A stretch of DNA of 9,210 nt from Holophagae bacterium. Lineage in GTDB: Bacteria > Acidobacteriota > Thermoanaerobaculia > Thermoanaerobaculales > Sulfomarinibacteraceae. Each line of letters opens with the position of its first letter. Within the stretch, counting starts at the first letter, position 1. Positions 1 through 5,918 of the stretch are shown here, in pieces. The translations under genes and the position numbers were made by a program. The stretch covers positions 1-9,210 of the forward strand of contig JAUWTC010000063.1 in the NCBI GenBank assembly GCA_030609785.1, in the 5' to 3' direction. Below the pieces are notes generated by a model that saw only the letters and a program-made list of their open reading frames with translations, was not told the DNA's origin and searched no databases.

Positions 1-83
1 AGGATGGTGGTTTTTCGGCGTGGTCGGCCGTGGTCGGGGGTCGTTGATCGGCTGACGCCCTGATGATTTGAGAACGGATTCAC

Positions 84-113
84 AAAAAAACCCGGCCTTG
101 GGGCCGGGTTTTT
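84..113 (-). terminator. Rho-independent terminator of the beta-oxidation operon
   Basis: The sequence shows a perfect 7-bp GC stem, CCCGGCC (91-97) and GGCCGGG (102-108), around the loop TTGG. It is flanked by seven A residues on the left (84-90) and five T residues on the right (109-113). Read on the minus strand it lies about 20 nt after the thiolase stop codon, and the A run becomes a seven-residue U tract, so it is a textbook intrinsic terminator for the fadN-fadA operon. The T run on the plus strand means it could also stop transcription arriving from the left. Confidence 0.93.
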
Positions 114-131
114 CGGTTTGGTTGGTCGAGA

Positions 132-1295
132 TTACGGCCGCTCGAGGATGTAGGCGAAGCCCATGCCTCCGCCGATGCACATTGTGACCATGCCTCGTTT
201 GACGTCTCGGCGCTGCATCTCGCCGAGGATCTTGACGGTCAGAATCGCCCCGGTGGCCCCGAGGGGGTGACCGGTGGCGATGGCGCCGCCGTTGACGTTG
301 GTCTTCTCGGGGTCCAGGCCCAATTCGTTGACGCAGTAGATCGACTGGCTGGCGAAGGCCTCGTTGATCTCGATTAAATCGATGTCGTCCAGGGTCAGAC
401 CGGCCTTCTTGAGTACCTTGGGAACGGCGACCGTTGGGCCGATGCCCATGATGTCGGGTTCGACGCCGCCGACGGCCCACTGGCGAACATAGGCGATCGG
501 CTCGAGGCCCCGCTCCTTGGCGATGTCGGCGCCCATTACGACCACCGCCGCAGCGCCGTCGTTGATTTGGGAGGCATTGCCGGCGGTCACCGAGCCCCTG
601 GGGTCGAAGACCGGGCGCAGTTTGGCAAGACCCTCGACGGTCGAATCGCCACGTGGTCCCTCGTCGGTGTCGAAGGTGAATTCCTTCCACTTCCCGTTGG
701 TCCTGGTGCGGACTTGGATCGGGACGATCTCATCCTTGAACTTACCCGCGGCAATCGCTGCCGCGGCCTTCTTGTTGGAGTTGACGGCAAACTCGTCCTG
801 CATCTCACGGGTGATCTTGAAACGACTGGCGACCTGTTCGGCCGTCGTGCCCATGCCGGCGTAGGCATTGGGCATCGTCTCCATCAGGGTCGGGTCCGCG
901 ATCAACTTGTTGCCGCCCATGGCGACCAGGGACATGCTCTCCACGCCTCCGGCAATGACGATGTCATGGCTGCCCGCACGAATGCTGTCGGCGGCCAGGG
1001 CGATGGTCTGTGAGCCGGAACAGCAGAACCGGTTGACGGTCATTCCCGTGACCGAGACCGGGAAACCGGCCGAGAAGCCGATCATACGGGCGATGTTCAT
1101 ACCCTGTTCGCCTTCGGGCATGGCGCAACCGAAAATAATGTCGTCGACCTCATCTTTCTCGAGGCCGGGGGTTCTCTCCATCAATGCCTCGAGCATTCGC
1201 GCGGCGAAGAACTCCGGGCGAGTGTCTTTGAGGCTTCCCTTTTTTGCCCGCCCAACCGGCGTGCGGGCCATAGAAACGATGACGGCTTCTCGCAT
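132..1295 (-). CDS. fadA: Acetyl-CoA acyltransferase (thiolase), FadA type
   Basis: This is a thiolase-superfamily enzyme that catalyses the last step of fatty-acid beta-oxidation: CoA-dependent cleavage of 3-ketoacyl-CoA to acetyl-CoA and a shortened acyl-CoA. It is cytosolic. The 387 aa match the usual family length. The nucleophilic cysteine is visible in NRFCCSG (C91). The NEAFA block is at 311-315, the catalytic histidine in the [15 protein letters not shown] block (H343), and the second active-site cysteine in CIGGGMG (C373). The start ATG (1293-1295) is preceded by a strong Shine-Dalgarno sequence AAGGAGA (1301-1307 on the complement) that lies within the 13-nt gap after the upstream stop codon, so translation is probably coupled to the FadN-type gene. 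Biosynthetic acetoacetyl-CoA thiolases share all these motifs; the partner gene favours the degradative role. The family assignment is very secure, the exact chain-length preference is not. Confidence 0.95.
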   Translation of the reverse strand: MREAVIVSMARTPVGRAKKGSLKDTRPEFFAARMLEALMERTPGLEKDEVDDIIFGCAMPEGEQGMNIARMIGFSAGFPVSVTGMTVNRFCCSGSQTIALAADSIRAGSHDIVIAGGVESMSLVAMGGNKLIADPTLMETMPNAYAGMGTTAEQVASRFKITREMQDEFAVNSNKKAAAAIAAGKFKDEIVPIQVRTRTNGKWKEFTFDTDEGPRGDSTVEGLAKLRPVFDPRGSVTAGNASQINDGAAAVVVMGADIAKERGLEPIAYVRQWAVGGVEPDIMGIGPTVAVPKVLKKAGLTLDDIDLIEINEAFASQSIYCVNELGLDPEKTNVNGGAIATGHPLGATGAILTVKILGEMQRRDVKRGMVTMCIGGGMGFAYILERP

Positions 1296-1308
1296 CGTGT
1301 TCTCCTTC

Positions 1309-3735
1309 CTAGTTTCTCAGCGGCTTGTTGTTGACGAGCATGTACTTGATCCGATCCTGGGTCTTGGGTTCGCCCAAAAGCGAGAGGAAGGCCTCACGCT
1401 CGAGATCGAGGATGTCCTGCTCGGTGACGGGGTCGTTGATCGTCGTGTCGCCGCCGGTGAGAATGCGCCCCAGGTGGGTAGCGACCAACTCGTCGTGGGA
1501 CGACACCCAGTGGGTCAGTTTCATGTTGTGCAGCAGCATTTTCAGCGTTGCCAGGCCCTCGGCGCCCGGCAGTTTGAAGGTCTTCAGCCGGGGTTGCAGG
1601 TAGCCGACCTTGTCCATGCCGATGACCATCTGCTTGGCGGTGTAGAGCTGCCGGTCGCGGTTGATTTCGACCACGTCCCAGGGTCTCAGGTATTTCCGAT
1701 CTCTCGCTTCTTCACCGGAGGTAGCCACCTTGGCCATGCCGATGTTCTCAAAGGCGATCTGCAGGAATGGAAGGTTGGAGAGGACAGGCGTGTCGACACC
1801 GTCGAGCACTCGTTCGAGCATGTAGAGACACCCGCCGCCTGCCGGAATCAGACCAACGCCGACTTCGACCAGACCGATGTAACTTTCGGCCGTCGGACAG
1901 GCGCGATCTGCACCCATCGTCAGTTCGCATCCGCCACCGAAGGTGAAGCCGAACGGGGCGGCGACCACCGGAATCTTGGCGCGGCGCTGTCCGATCGTCA
2001 TCGCCTGGAACTGTTGGATCATCTCACTGATCGCTGTCCACTGGCCGGCCTGGGCGCCCTCCAGGATCATCAGGAGGTTGGCCCCGGCACAGAAGTTCTC
2101 GCCCTGGTGGTGGATGACCAGGCCGCGGAAGTCCTTCTCACCGATCTCGAAGGCCTTGAACATGACGTCCATGATCTTGTCGTCGATCGGGTTCATCTTG
2201 GGCTGGAGGGCCGAGTGGAACTCCACGCAGGCGACGCCGTCGCCGATGTCGACCATCGAGGCGCTCTTATTGCCGTAGACGACTTTCTTCTCGTCGCGTT
2301 TGATGTTCTCGAGTACGAGGAAGGAGTCAGGCTTGGGTTCCTTGACGTAGGCCTTGGCCTGGGGATCCCAGTACTGCCGGCCGTCGGCGCTTTCCAGATA
2401 GAAGGTCTCATGCCCGGCTTTGAGCATGTCCAGGACCCACGACGCCGGGGTGATGCCTTCGCCCTTCATGCGGTCGACGACAGCCTGCACGCCGAGGACA
2501 TCCCAGGTCTCGAATGGTCCGAGGTTCCAGTTGAAACCCCATTTCAGCGCGTTGTCGATATCGACGACGGTGTCGGAGATTTCGCCGAAACGGTTGGAAG
2601 TATAGGCCAGGGTATCGCGGAGGATTCGCCAGGCCAGCGCCCCGCCGCGGTCGTCGGCTGCAACCAGATCCTTGATGCGCTTTTTGACGTCGTGAGTCTT
2701 TTTGGCCTTGCCCAGGGACGGAATGTTCGGGCGCTCCTTCTCACGGTACTCGCCGGTCTTCCAGTCGACCACCAGCTTGGTCTTGGACCCGTCGGCATTC
2801 TTCTGGATCTTGAAGAAACCACCCTTGTCACGGGTCTTGCGGCCCAGGGCGCCGTTCTCGATCATCGTCTTGACGAATTGGGGCATCGAGAAGATGTCCA
2901 GCTTCTCATCGTCCGGACACCCTTGAGCGATCGTATTGACCGTGTGGGCCATCACGTCGATGCCGACCAGGTCAACGGTGCCGAAAGAGGCCGAACCCGG
3001 ATGGCCCATCGCCGGTCCGGTGATGGCGTCGACCTCGTCGACTTGATAATTCATTTCCATCATCGCCGTGATGGTCGTCTGGATGCCGAAGACTCCGATG
3101 CGGTTGCCGACGAAATTCGGCGTGTCCTTGCCGAAGACGATGCCCTTGCCCAGGCGGAAGCGGCCGAAATCGGTGAAGAAGTCCATCACTTCTTGAGAAG
3201 TATCGTCACCAGCAACCAACTCGAGGAGGCGCATGTAGCGAACCGGGTTGAAGAAATGGGTGACAAGGAAGTTCTTCTTGAAGTCGTCCGACCGGCCCTC
3301 GACCATGCCGGTGATCGACAATCCCGAGGTGTTCGAGGAGATGATTGAACCTGGTTTCCGAACCTCTTCGACCCGTCCAAAGACTTGCTGTTTGATGTCA
3401 AGGCGCTCGACGACAACCTCGACGATCCAGTCGCAGTCGGCCAGCTTGTGCCAGTCATCCTCGAAGTTTCCGGCTTCGATCAGGGGTAGGAACCGGTTGG
3501 TGTAAAGCTGTGCCGGTTTGCTCTTCTTGAGGCCCGCGAGTCCCGCGAGGGCAAACTTCGACCGAAAACGGGGGTCGTCTTCCTTCAGACCCTTCTTCGC
3601 GTCGCCCTCGGTGAATTTCGGGGGCACGATGTCCAGCAGCAACACCGGAATTCCGGCGTTGGCCAGATGTGCTGCGATCCCGGAGCCCATGACTCCAGCG
3701 CCCAGCACAGCGGCCCTTCGGATTTCTCTACTCAT
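1309..3735 (-). CDS. fadN: 3-hydroxyacyl-CoA dehydrogenase / enoyl-CoA hydratase, FadN type
   Basis: This bifunctional beta-oxidation enzyme hydrates trans-2-enoyl-CoA and oxidises the L-3-hydroxyacyl-CoA with NAD. The dehydrogenase comes first: a Rossmann motif GAGVMGSG at 12-19, NTSGLS at 135-140, and a His-Glu pair in THFFNP (H160) and LLELV (E172). NFVGNR is at 207-212, and C-terminal dehydrogenase domains extend to about residue 440. The crotonase domain covers about 490-700, with oxyanion-hole sequence NFCAGANL (547-554) and both catalytic glutamates, in GGGCEL (E604) and in GLVEVG (E624). The dehydrogenase-first order and 808-aa length fit FadN (YusL) of Bacillus, not the hydratase-first FadB/FadJ. 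Start ATG 3733-3735 has an excellent Shine-Dalgarno GGGAGGTT (3741-3748 on the complement) five bases away. It is the first gene of a two-gene operon with the thiolase and probably controlled by the FadR-like operator upstream. All key residues seem present. Confidence 0.95.
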   Translation of the reverse strand: MSREIRRAAVLGAGVMGSGIAAHLANAGIPVLLLDIVPPKFTEGDAKKGLKEDDPRFRSKFALAGLAGLKKSKPAQLYTNRFLPLIEAGNFEDDWHKLADCDWIVEVVVERLDIKQQVFGRVEEVRKPGSIISSNTSGLSITGMVEGRSDDFKKNFLVTHFFNPVRYMRLLELVAGDDTSQEVMDFFTDFGRFRLGKGIVFGKDTPNFVGNRIGVFGIQTTITAMMEMNYQVDEVDAITGPAMGHPGSASFGTVDLVGIDVMAHTVNTIAQGCPDDEKLDIFSMPQFVKTMIENGALGRKTRDKGGFFKIQKNADGSKTKLVVDWKTGEYREKERPNIPSLGKAKKTHDVKKRIKDLVAADDRGGALAWRILRDTLAYTSNRFGEISDTVVDIDNALKWGFNWNLGPFETWDVLGVQAVVDRMKGEGITPASWVLDMLKAGHETFYLESADGRQYWDPQAKAYVKEPKPDSFLVLENIKRDEKKVVYGNKSASMVDIGDGVACVEFHSALQPKMNPIDDKIMDVMFKAFEIGEKDFRGLVIHHQGENFCAGANLLMILEGAQAGQWTAISEMIQQFQAMTIGQRRAKIPVVAAPFGFTFGGGCELTMGADRACPTAESYIGLVEVGVGLIPAGGGCLYMLERVLDGVDTPVLSNLPFLQIAFENIGMAKVATSGEEARDRKYLRPWDVVEINRDRQLYTAKQMVIGMDKVGYLQPRLKTFKLPGAEGLATLKMLLHNMKLTHWVSSHDELVATHLGRILTGGDTTINDPVTEQDILDLEREAFLSLLGEPKTQDRIKYMLVNNKPLRN

Positions 3736-3762
3736 GGATCAACCTCCCATTGATATTATTAG

Positions 3763-3780
3763 AGGCGCCGGGAGGCGCCT
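3763..3780 (-). promoter_or_regulatory. Hairpin in the fadN leader
   Basis: AGGCGCC (3763-3769) and GGCGCCT (3774-3780) form a perfect 7-bp stem with a four-base loop. It lies in the predicted 5' untranslated leader of the fadN-like gene, 14 AT-rich bases ahead of its Shine-Dalgarno sequence. No U run follows in either direction, so it is not an intrinsic terminator. It may stabilise the mRNA, or be a DNA palindrome for a regulator. The structure is plain; the function is unknown. Confidence 0.5.
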
Positions 3781-3833
3781 GCGTGGATTTCCGGCCTTCA
3801 TTCTGACTCTGCTGAGGGTCATGAAGGATGAGG

Positions 3834-3851
3834 TGAATGAACACTCATTCA
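3834..3851. promoter_or_regulatory. Predicted FadR-type (TetR family) operator
   Basis: The sequence is a perfect inverted repeat, TGAATGA-ACAC-TCATTCA, 18 bp in all. The consensus for the fatty-acid-degradation repressor FadR (YsiA) of Bacillus subtilis, as remembered, is TGAATGAMTANTCATTCA. The site agrees at every defined position except one in the spacer. It overlaps the last base of a predicted -10 hexamer and covers the probable transcription start of the fadN-fadA operon, which is where a repressor would act. The regulator gene itself is not in this window. Family knowledge: FadR releases DNA when it binds long-chain acyl-CoA. That this site is bound here is inference. Confidence 0.75.
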
Positions 3852-3879
3852 TTTTGCATCAATTGCCGCACTTTGGCAA
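3851..3879 (-). promoter_or_regulatory. Predicted sigma-70-type promoter of fadN-fadA
   Basis: On the minus strand a -35 hexamer TTGCCA (3874-3879, five of six consensus bases) is separated by exactly 17 bp from a -10 hexamer CAAAAT (3851-3856, four of six). The predicted start of transcription falls inside the adjacent FadR-like inverted repeat, giving a leader of about 110 nt. The overlap with the operator supports the assignment, although the -10 is imperfect. Confidence 0.55.
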
Positions 3880-3898
3880 GAGGGAAGAAAAATTGAAC

Positions 3899-3949
3899 CA
3901 CGAAGAACACGAAGAACACAAAGGAAAAGCCACAAAGAGGCACGAAAAG
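3899..3949. repeat. Degenerate 9-bp tandem repeat (CACGAAGAA)
   Basis: Two exact copies of CACGAAGAA (3899-3907 and 3908-3916) are followed by CACAAAGGA (3917-3925) and, after a short interruption, CACAAAGAG (3931-3939) and CACGAAAAG (3941-3949). When translated this kind of sequence gives NHEEHEEHKG-like peptides. These are familiar spurious products from intergenic repeats in environmental bacterial genomes, so it is treated as a non-coding repeat. Confidence 0.75.
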
Positions 3950-4016
3950 GGAGACAAAAAGGGTAGGGATGCAGAGACGTAGAGCCGAATCAAGGCAGAG
4001 ATCCAGGGGCCGGCTG

Positions 4017-4051
4017 AACGTTCAACGCTCAACGTCCAACGGTCAACGTCG
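4017..4051. repeat. Heptameric tandem repeat, AACGNNC x5
   Basis: Five consecutive 7-bp units are visible: AACGTTC, AACGCTC, AACGTCC, AACGGTC and AACGTCG. The AACG core is fixed while the following three bases vary. It is intergenic and resembles the short heptanucleotide repeats reported from several bacterial groups such as cyanobacteria. No coding role is supported. Confidence 0.75.
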
Positions 4052-4217
4052 AAGTTCGCGTTTGGGGAGGCCGGTTGTTTGGGGGTTGACGTTCGTTTCC
4101 GGCGGTGTCGGGGTTCTTGCCCGTGGGGCCTTGCGTTCCTTGAGCCTCGGCTGAGGTCTCCCCACCACAATCCGTCCTCGGGCGCGGCCCGCACTGCATC
4201 CTTCGGATGTGCTCAGG

Positions 4218-4223
4218 TACAAT
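4218..4223 (+). promoter_or_regulatory. Candidate -10 element (TACAAT) for the small exported protein gene
   Basis: TACAAT matches five of six bases of the sigma-70 -10 consensus and would start transcription about 35 nt before the ATG at 4266. The only possible -35 at a suitable distance (around 4194-4200, CTGCAT) is poor, so the promoter is tentative. Confidence 0.35.
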
Positions 4224-4265
4224 GACGACCGTATTTGAAAGGCGACGATAACGAAGGGGAGTGTG

Positions 4266-4526
4266 ATGAAGAGATTTCTCATAACGCTGATTGCATTGGC
4301 TTTGGTGGTTCCGACGGCGTGGGCCGGCGGCTTGGCCGGGGTCAAGATGGACGACGGTGATGTCGTCGAGATGACGCTGGTGCCGGGCAAAGGGACCACC
4401 GTCGTCGTCAACGGCGCCACCAAGGGCACGATCGAGGGTGATGATTTTGCCGAAGCCCTGGTCAACGTCTGGGTCGGTGCTTCACCACCGACTGATGAGT
4501 TCAAGAAGGGCGTGCTGGGCGGGTGA
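4266..4526 (+). CDS. Small exported protein, C-terminal part of a chalcone-isomerase-like domain
   Basis: This 86-aa protein begins with a clear signal peptide: MKR, a hydrophobic run to about residue 17, and an AWA-GG cleavage site after residue 20. The mature part reads LAGVKMDDGD, then VVEMTLVPGKGTTVVVNG, KGTIEGDDFAEAL, and NVWVGASPPTDEFKKGVLG. The last segments resemble the C-terminus of secreted or periplasmic chalcone-isomerase-like proteins (around 180 aa), which typically end in a VNG.-KGTI-G.DF..AL..-WLG..P....LK.-.LLG pattern. The residues next to the signal peptide (AGVK) resemble the start of the same family, so about 100 central residues appear to be missing in frame. Start: ATG 4266 is chosen over the overlapping GTG 4263 because AAGGGGAG ends five bases before it. 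The biochemical function of the bacterial family is poorly known, and a protein lacking the core may not fold as a chalcone isomerase. It could be a remnant or an assembly artefact. Confidence 0.7.
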   Translation: MKRFLITLIALALVVPTAWAGGLAGVKMDDGDVVEMTLVPGKGTTVVVNGATKGTIEGDDFAEALVNVWVGASPPTDEFKKGVLGG

Positions 4527-4531
4527 TGGCT

Positions 4532-4711
4532 AGCCCGCATTTCTCACCAGCTATCTACTGCGGTTGGCGATGTACAGCACCCAGCTGTGTTTTCTCACCT
4601 CGGCGTGCTCAACGTACTGTCGAGTACGCCTCCGCGCCCCTCGGGTCGAAAACCCCACTGGACACAGCACCTCGCCAACCTCGTGACGAAATCCGGTGAG
4701 AAATGCGGGCT
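4532..4711. mobile_element. MITE-like palindromic element, ~180 bp
   Basis: The ends are 17-bp perfect inverted repeats: AGCCCGCATTTCTCACC (4532-4548) and its complement at 4695-4711. The interior is also an imperfect palindrome about the same centre. GGTTGGCGA (4562-4570) pairs with 4672-4680, CCAG...GTTTTC (4581-4594) pairs with GAAAAC...CTGG (4648-4661), and the apex CGTACT-GTCG-AGTACG (4613-4628) is a perfect hairpin. TGGCT occurs directly outside the left end (4527-4531) and at the right end (4711-4715, sharing one base with the inverted repeat) and may be a target duplication. There is no room for a transposase, so this would be a non-autonomous element. It fills almost the whole gap between the two flanking genes and contains the ATG at 4703. 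Confidence 0.75.
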
Positions 4712-5890
4712 GGCTTTCTCCCTGCAATGACCGATCATCGGGGCGCCTGCGGGCGTCCCGTTTGTCTGATCGTCGTGGCCATGGCGGCGGTGCTGGGCCT
4801 GGGACTCCCGGGCCGGGCCGAAAACCCGCGGCCCGACAATGGTCAACTCCTGGCCGTCAGGAATCGCATTCAACAGTATGAAAAGAAACTGACCTCGATC
4901 GAACGAGAGACCCAGTCGGCACGAAAAGAACGGGAACGGCTCCAGGCCGAGGTAGACCTGGCCGAAGCCCGCGTAGAAGAGGTCGAGTTGGAGTTGACGT
5001 CCTCCAGGGATGAAATCATTCGATTGAAAGAAGAAACCGCGGCCATTTCTCGGGATTTGGAGAAGCGGAGGAGATGGCTGTCGACCCACCTGGAGCTGGT
5101 GGCTCTTTTGGGGAAGCCTGGGCCACTCCAATTAGTCTGGGACGGAGCGCGAGGCGGCCATTTGGAGGATGCTGTCGGTGTCGTTGTGACGTTGACCGCC
5201 GGCCAGGCCCAGATCGTCAAGGAATACAACCGCATGCAGGGAGATCGGGCCGCGCGGCAGGCGGAATTGAGCCGTACCCTGGAGCGTGCGGGCCGTGAGA
5301 TGGCGGAGTTGGGTTTGCGCCGCAAGACCCTTCAGACAGCCCGCCAGGAGATGGACCGCCGCCTGGACCGATTGGATCGCCAGGAACGTTCCGCCGAGAC
5401 CGAACTGGCCGACATGAGAGCTCGGGAGGCTGCACTTGAGCGTCTTCTGGCGATCGTTGGGCAGAAGAAGCGTTTTACGGGCAAGGAGTCAATTCAGCGG
5501 TACCGAGGGGCTCTGCCGTGGCCGGCATCGGGCCGCGTAATTCGGACCTACGGGAAACACTACTTGCCGCGGTATGCCACCTATACCGTATGCAACGGTC
5601 TGCATCTTGGCGTAGCGCCGGGCGCCCCGGTCAAGGCGTTGTTTCCGGGTCAGGTTGCTTACGCCCGCCATTTCAAGGGGTATGGCAACATGGTCGTTGT
5701 CGATCACGGTGGGGAGGTCTTCTCACTGGTGGCCGGACTGTCCTCTATCCATGCTCGGCTGGATCAGAGGGTGTTGATGGGAACACAGCTCGGCATTGCC
5801 GGGTTGGAGAAAGAAGAAGGTAACCTGTATTTGGAGATCCGAGTCGGAGGAAAACCGCAGGATCCCAAAGGGTGGCTTCAATTAGAGTGA
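4703..5890 (+). CDS. envC: EnvC-like murein hydrolase activator (degenerate LytM/M23 domain)
   Basis: This is probably an exported activator of N-acetylmuramoyl-L-alanine amidases that splits septal peptidoglycan. It has a hydrophobic signal segment at about 20-36 with a GRA-EN cleavage site after residue 39. Long charged coiled coils follow at about 45-130 and 170-255, then a C-terminal LytM domain at about 272-395 (PWPASGRVIRTYG, GYGNMVVVDHGG, LYLEIRVGG, WLQLE). In active M23 enzymes the zinc ligands lie in HxxxD and HxH. Here the first motif is H301-L-G-V-A (Asp lost), HxH is N374-L-Y376, and the further active-site His is Gly345. It therefore should not be an enzyme, exactly as in EnvC. 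The start is uncertain: ATG 4703 lies in the inverted repeat of the preceding element with GGTGAG only two bases upstream, and ATG 4727 has no ribosome binding site but leaves a good signal peptide. It is first of a three-gene cluster with an S41 protein and a YibQ-like deacetylase. Confidence 0.85.
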   Translation: MRAGFLPAMTDHRGACGRPVCLIVVAMAAVLGLGLPGRAENPRPDNGQLLAVRNRIQQYEKKLTSIERETQSARKERERLQAEVDLAEARVEEVELELTSSRDEIIRLKEETAAISRDLEKRRRWLSTHLELVALLGKPGPLQLVWDGARGGHLEDAVGVVVTLTAGQAQIVKEYNRMQGDRAARQAELSRTLERAGREMAELGLRRKTLQTARQEMDRRLDRLDRQERSAETELADMRAREAALERLLAIVGQKKRFTGKESIQRYRGALPWPASGRVIRTYGKHYLPRYATYTVCNGLHLGVAPGAPVKALFPGQVAYARHFKGYGNMVVVDHGGEVFSLVAGLSSIHARLDQRVLMGTQLGIAGLEKEEGNLYLEIRVGGKPQDPKGWLQLE

Positions 5891-5918
5891 TGCCGGGTGG
5901 CCGGTTGAGAGGATGACG

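Larger units (their letters stand above)
3736..4265. other. Divergent intergenic region between fadN and the small exported protein
   Basis: This 530-bp gap lies between two divergent genes. Its fadN side (to about 3880) holds the leader hairpin, operator and promoter. The centre (3899-4051) is made of two different short tandem repeats. From about 4059 to 4215 no gene or clear signal is seen, and no open frame here has a convincing ribosome binding site or family resemblance. The last 50 bases carry the -10-like hexamer and ribosome binding site of the small exported protein. Confidence 0.6.

Noticed and set aside
1..63. An open plus-strand frame from the window edge to a TGA at 61-63, possibly the end of a gene
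   Set aside because: Only 20 codons are available and they show no recognisable motif, so a coding call cannot be supported.
868..3348. An 826-codon open frame on the plus strand
   Set aside because: It is antisense to the fadN-like and thiolase genes, which show complete family motifs. The frame is open because of the GC-rich codon usage of the real genes, its His/Asp/Val-rich translation resembles no family, and no ribosome binding site is seen.
3518..3982. A 154-codon plus-strand frame ending in an NHEEHEEHKG-like peptide
   Set aside because: It starts inside the antisense of fadN and ends in the 9-bp tandem repeat; the peptide is a known type of spurious translation of such repeats.
3899..4051. 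Possible CRISPR array or iteron origin because of regularly spaced repeats
   Set aside because: The units are 7 and 9 bp, directly adjacent and degenerate, with no spacers, no cas genes, and no replication initiator gene or clustered DnaA boxes seen.
4191..4216. Small hairpin CATCC-TTC-GGATG near 4197-4209
   Set aside because: It has only five base pairs and no T run or conserved context, so it is likely chance in GC-rich DNA.
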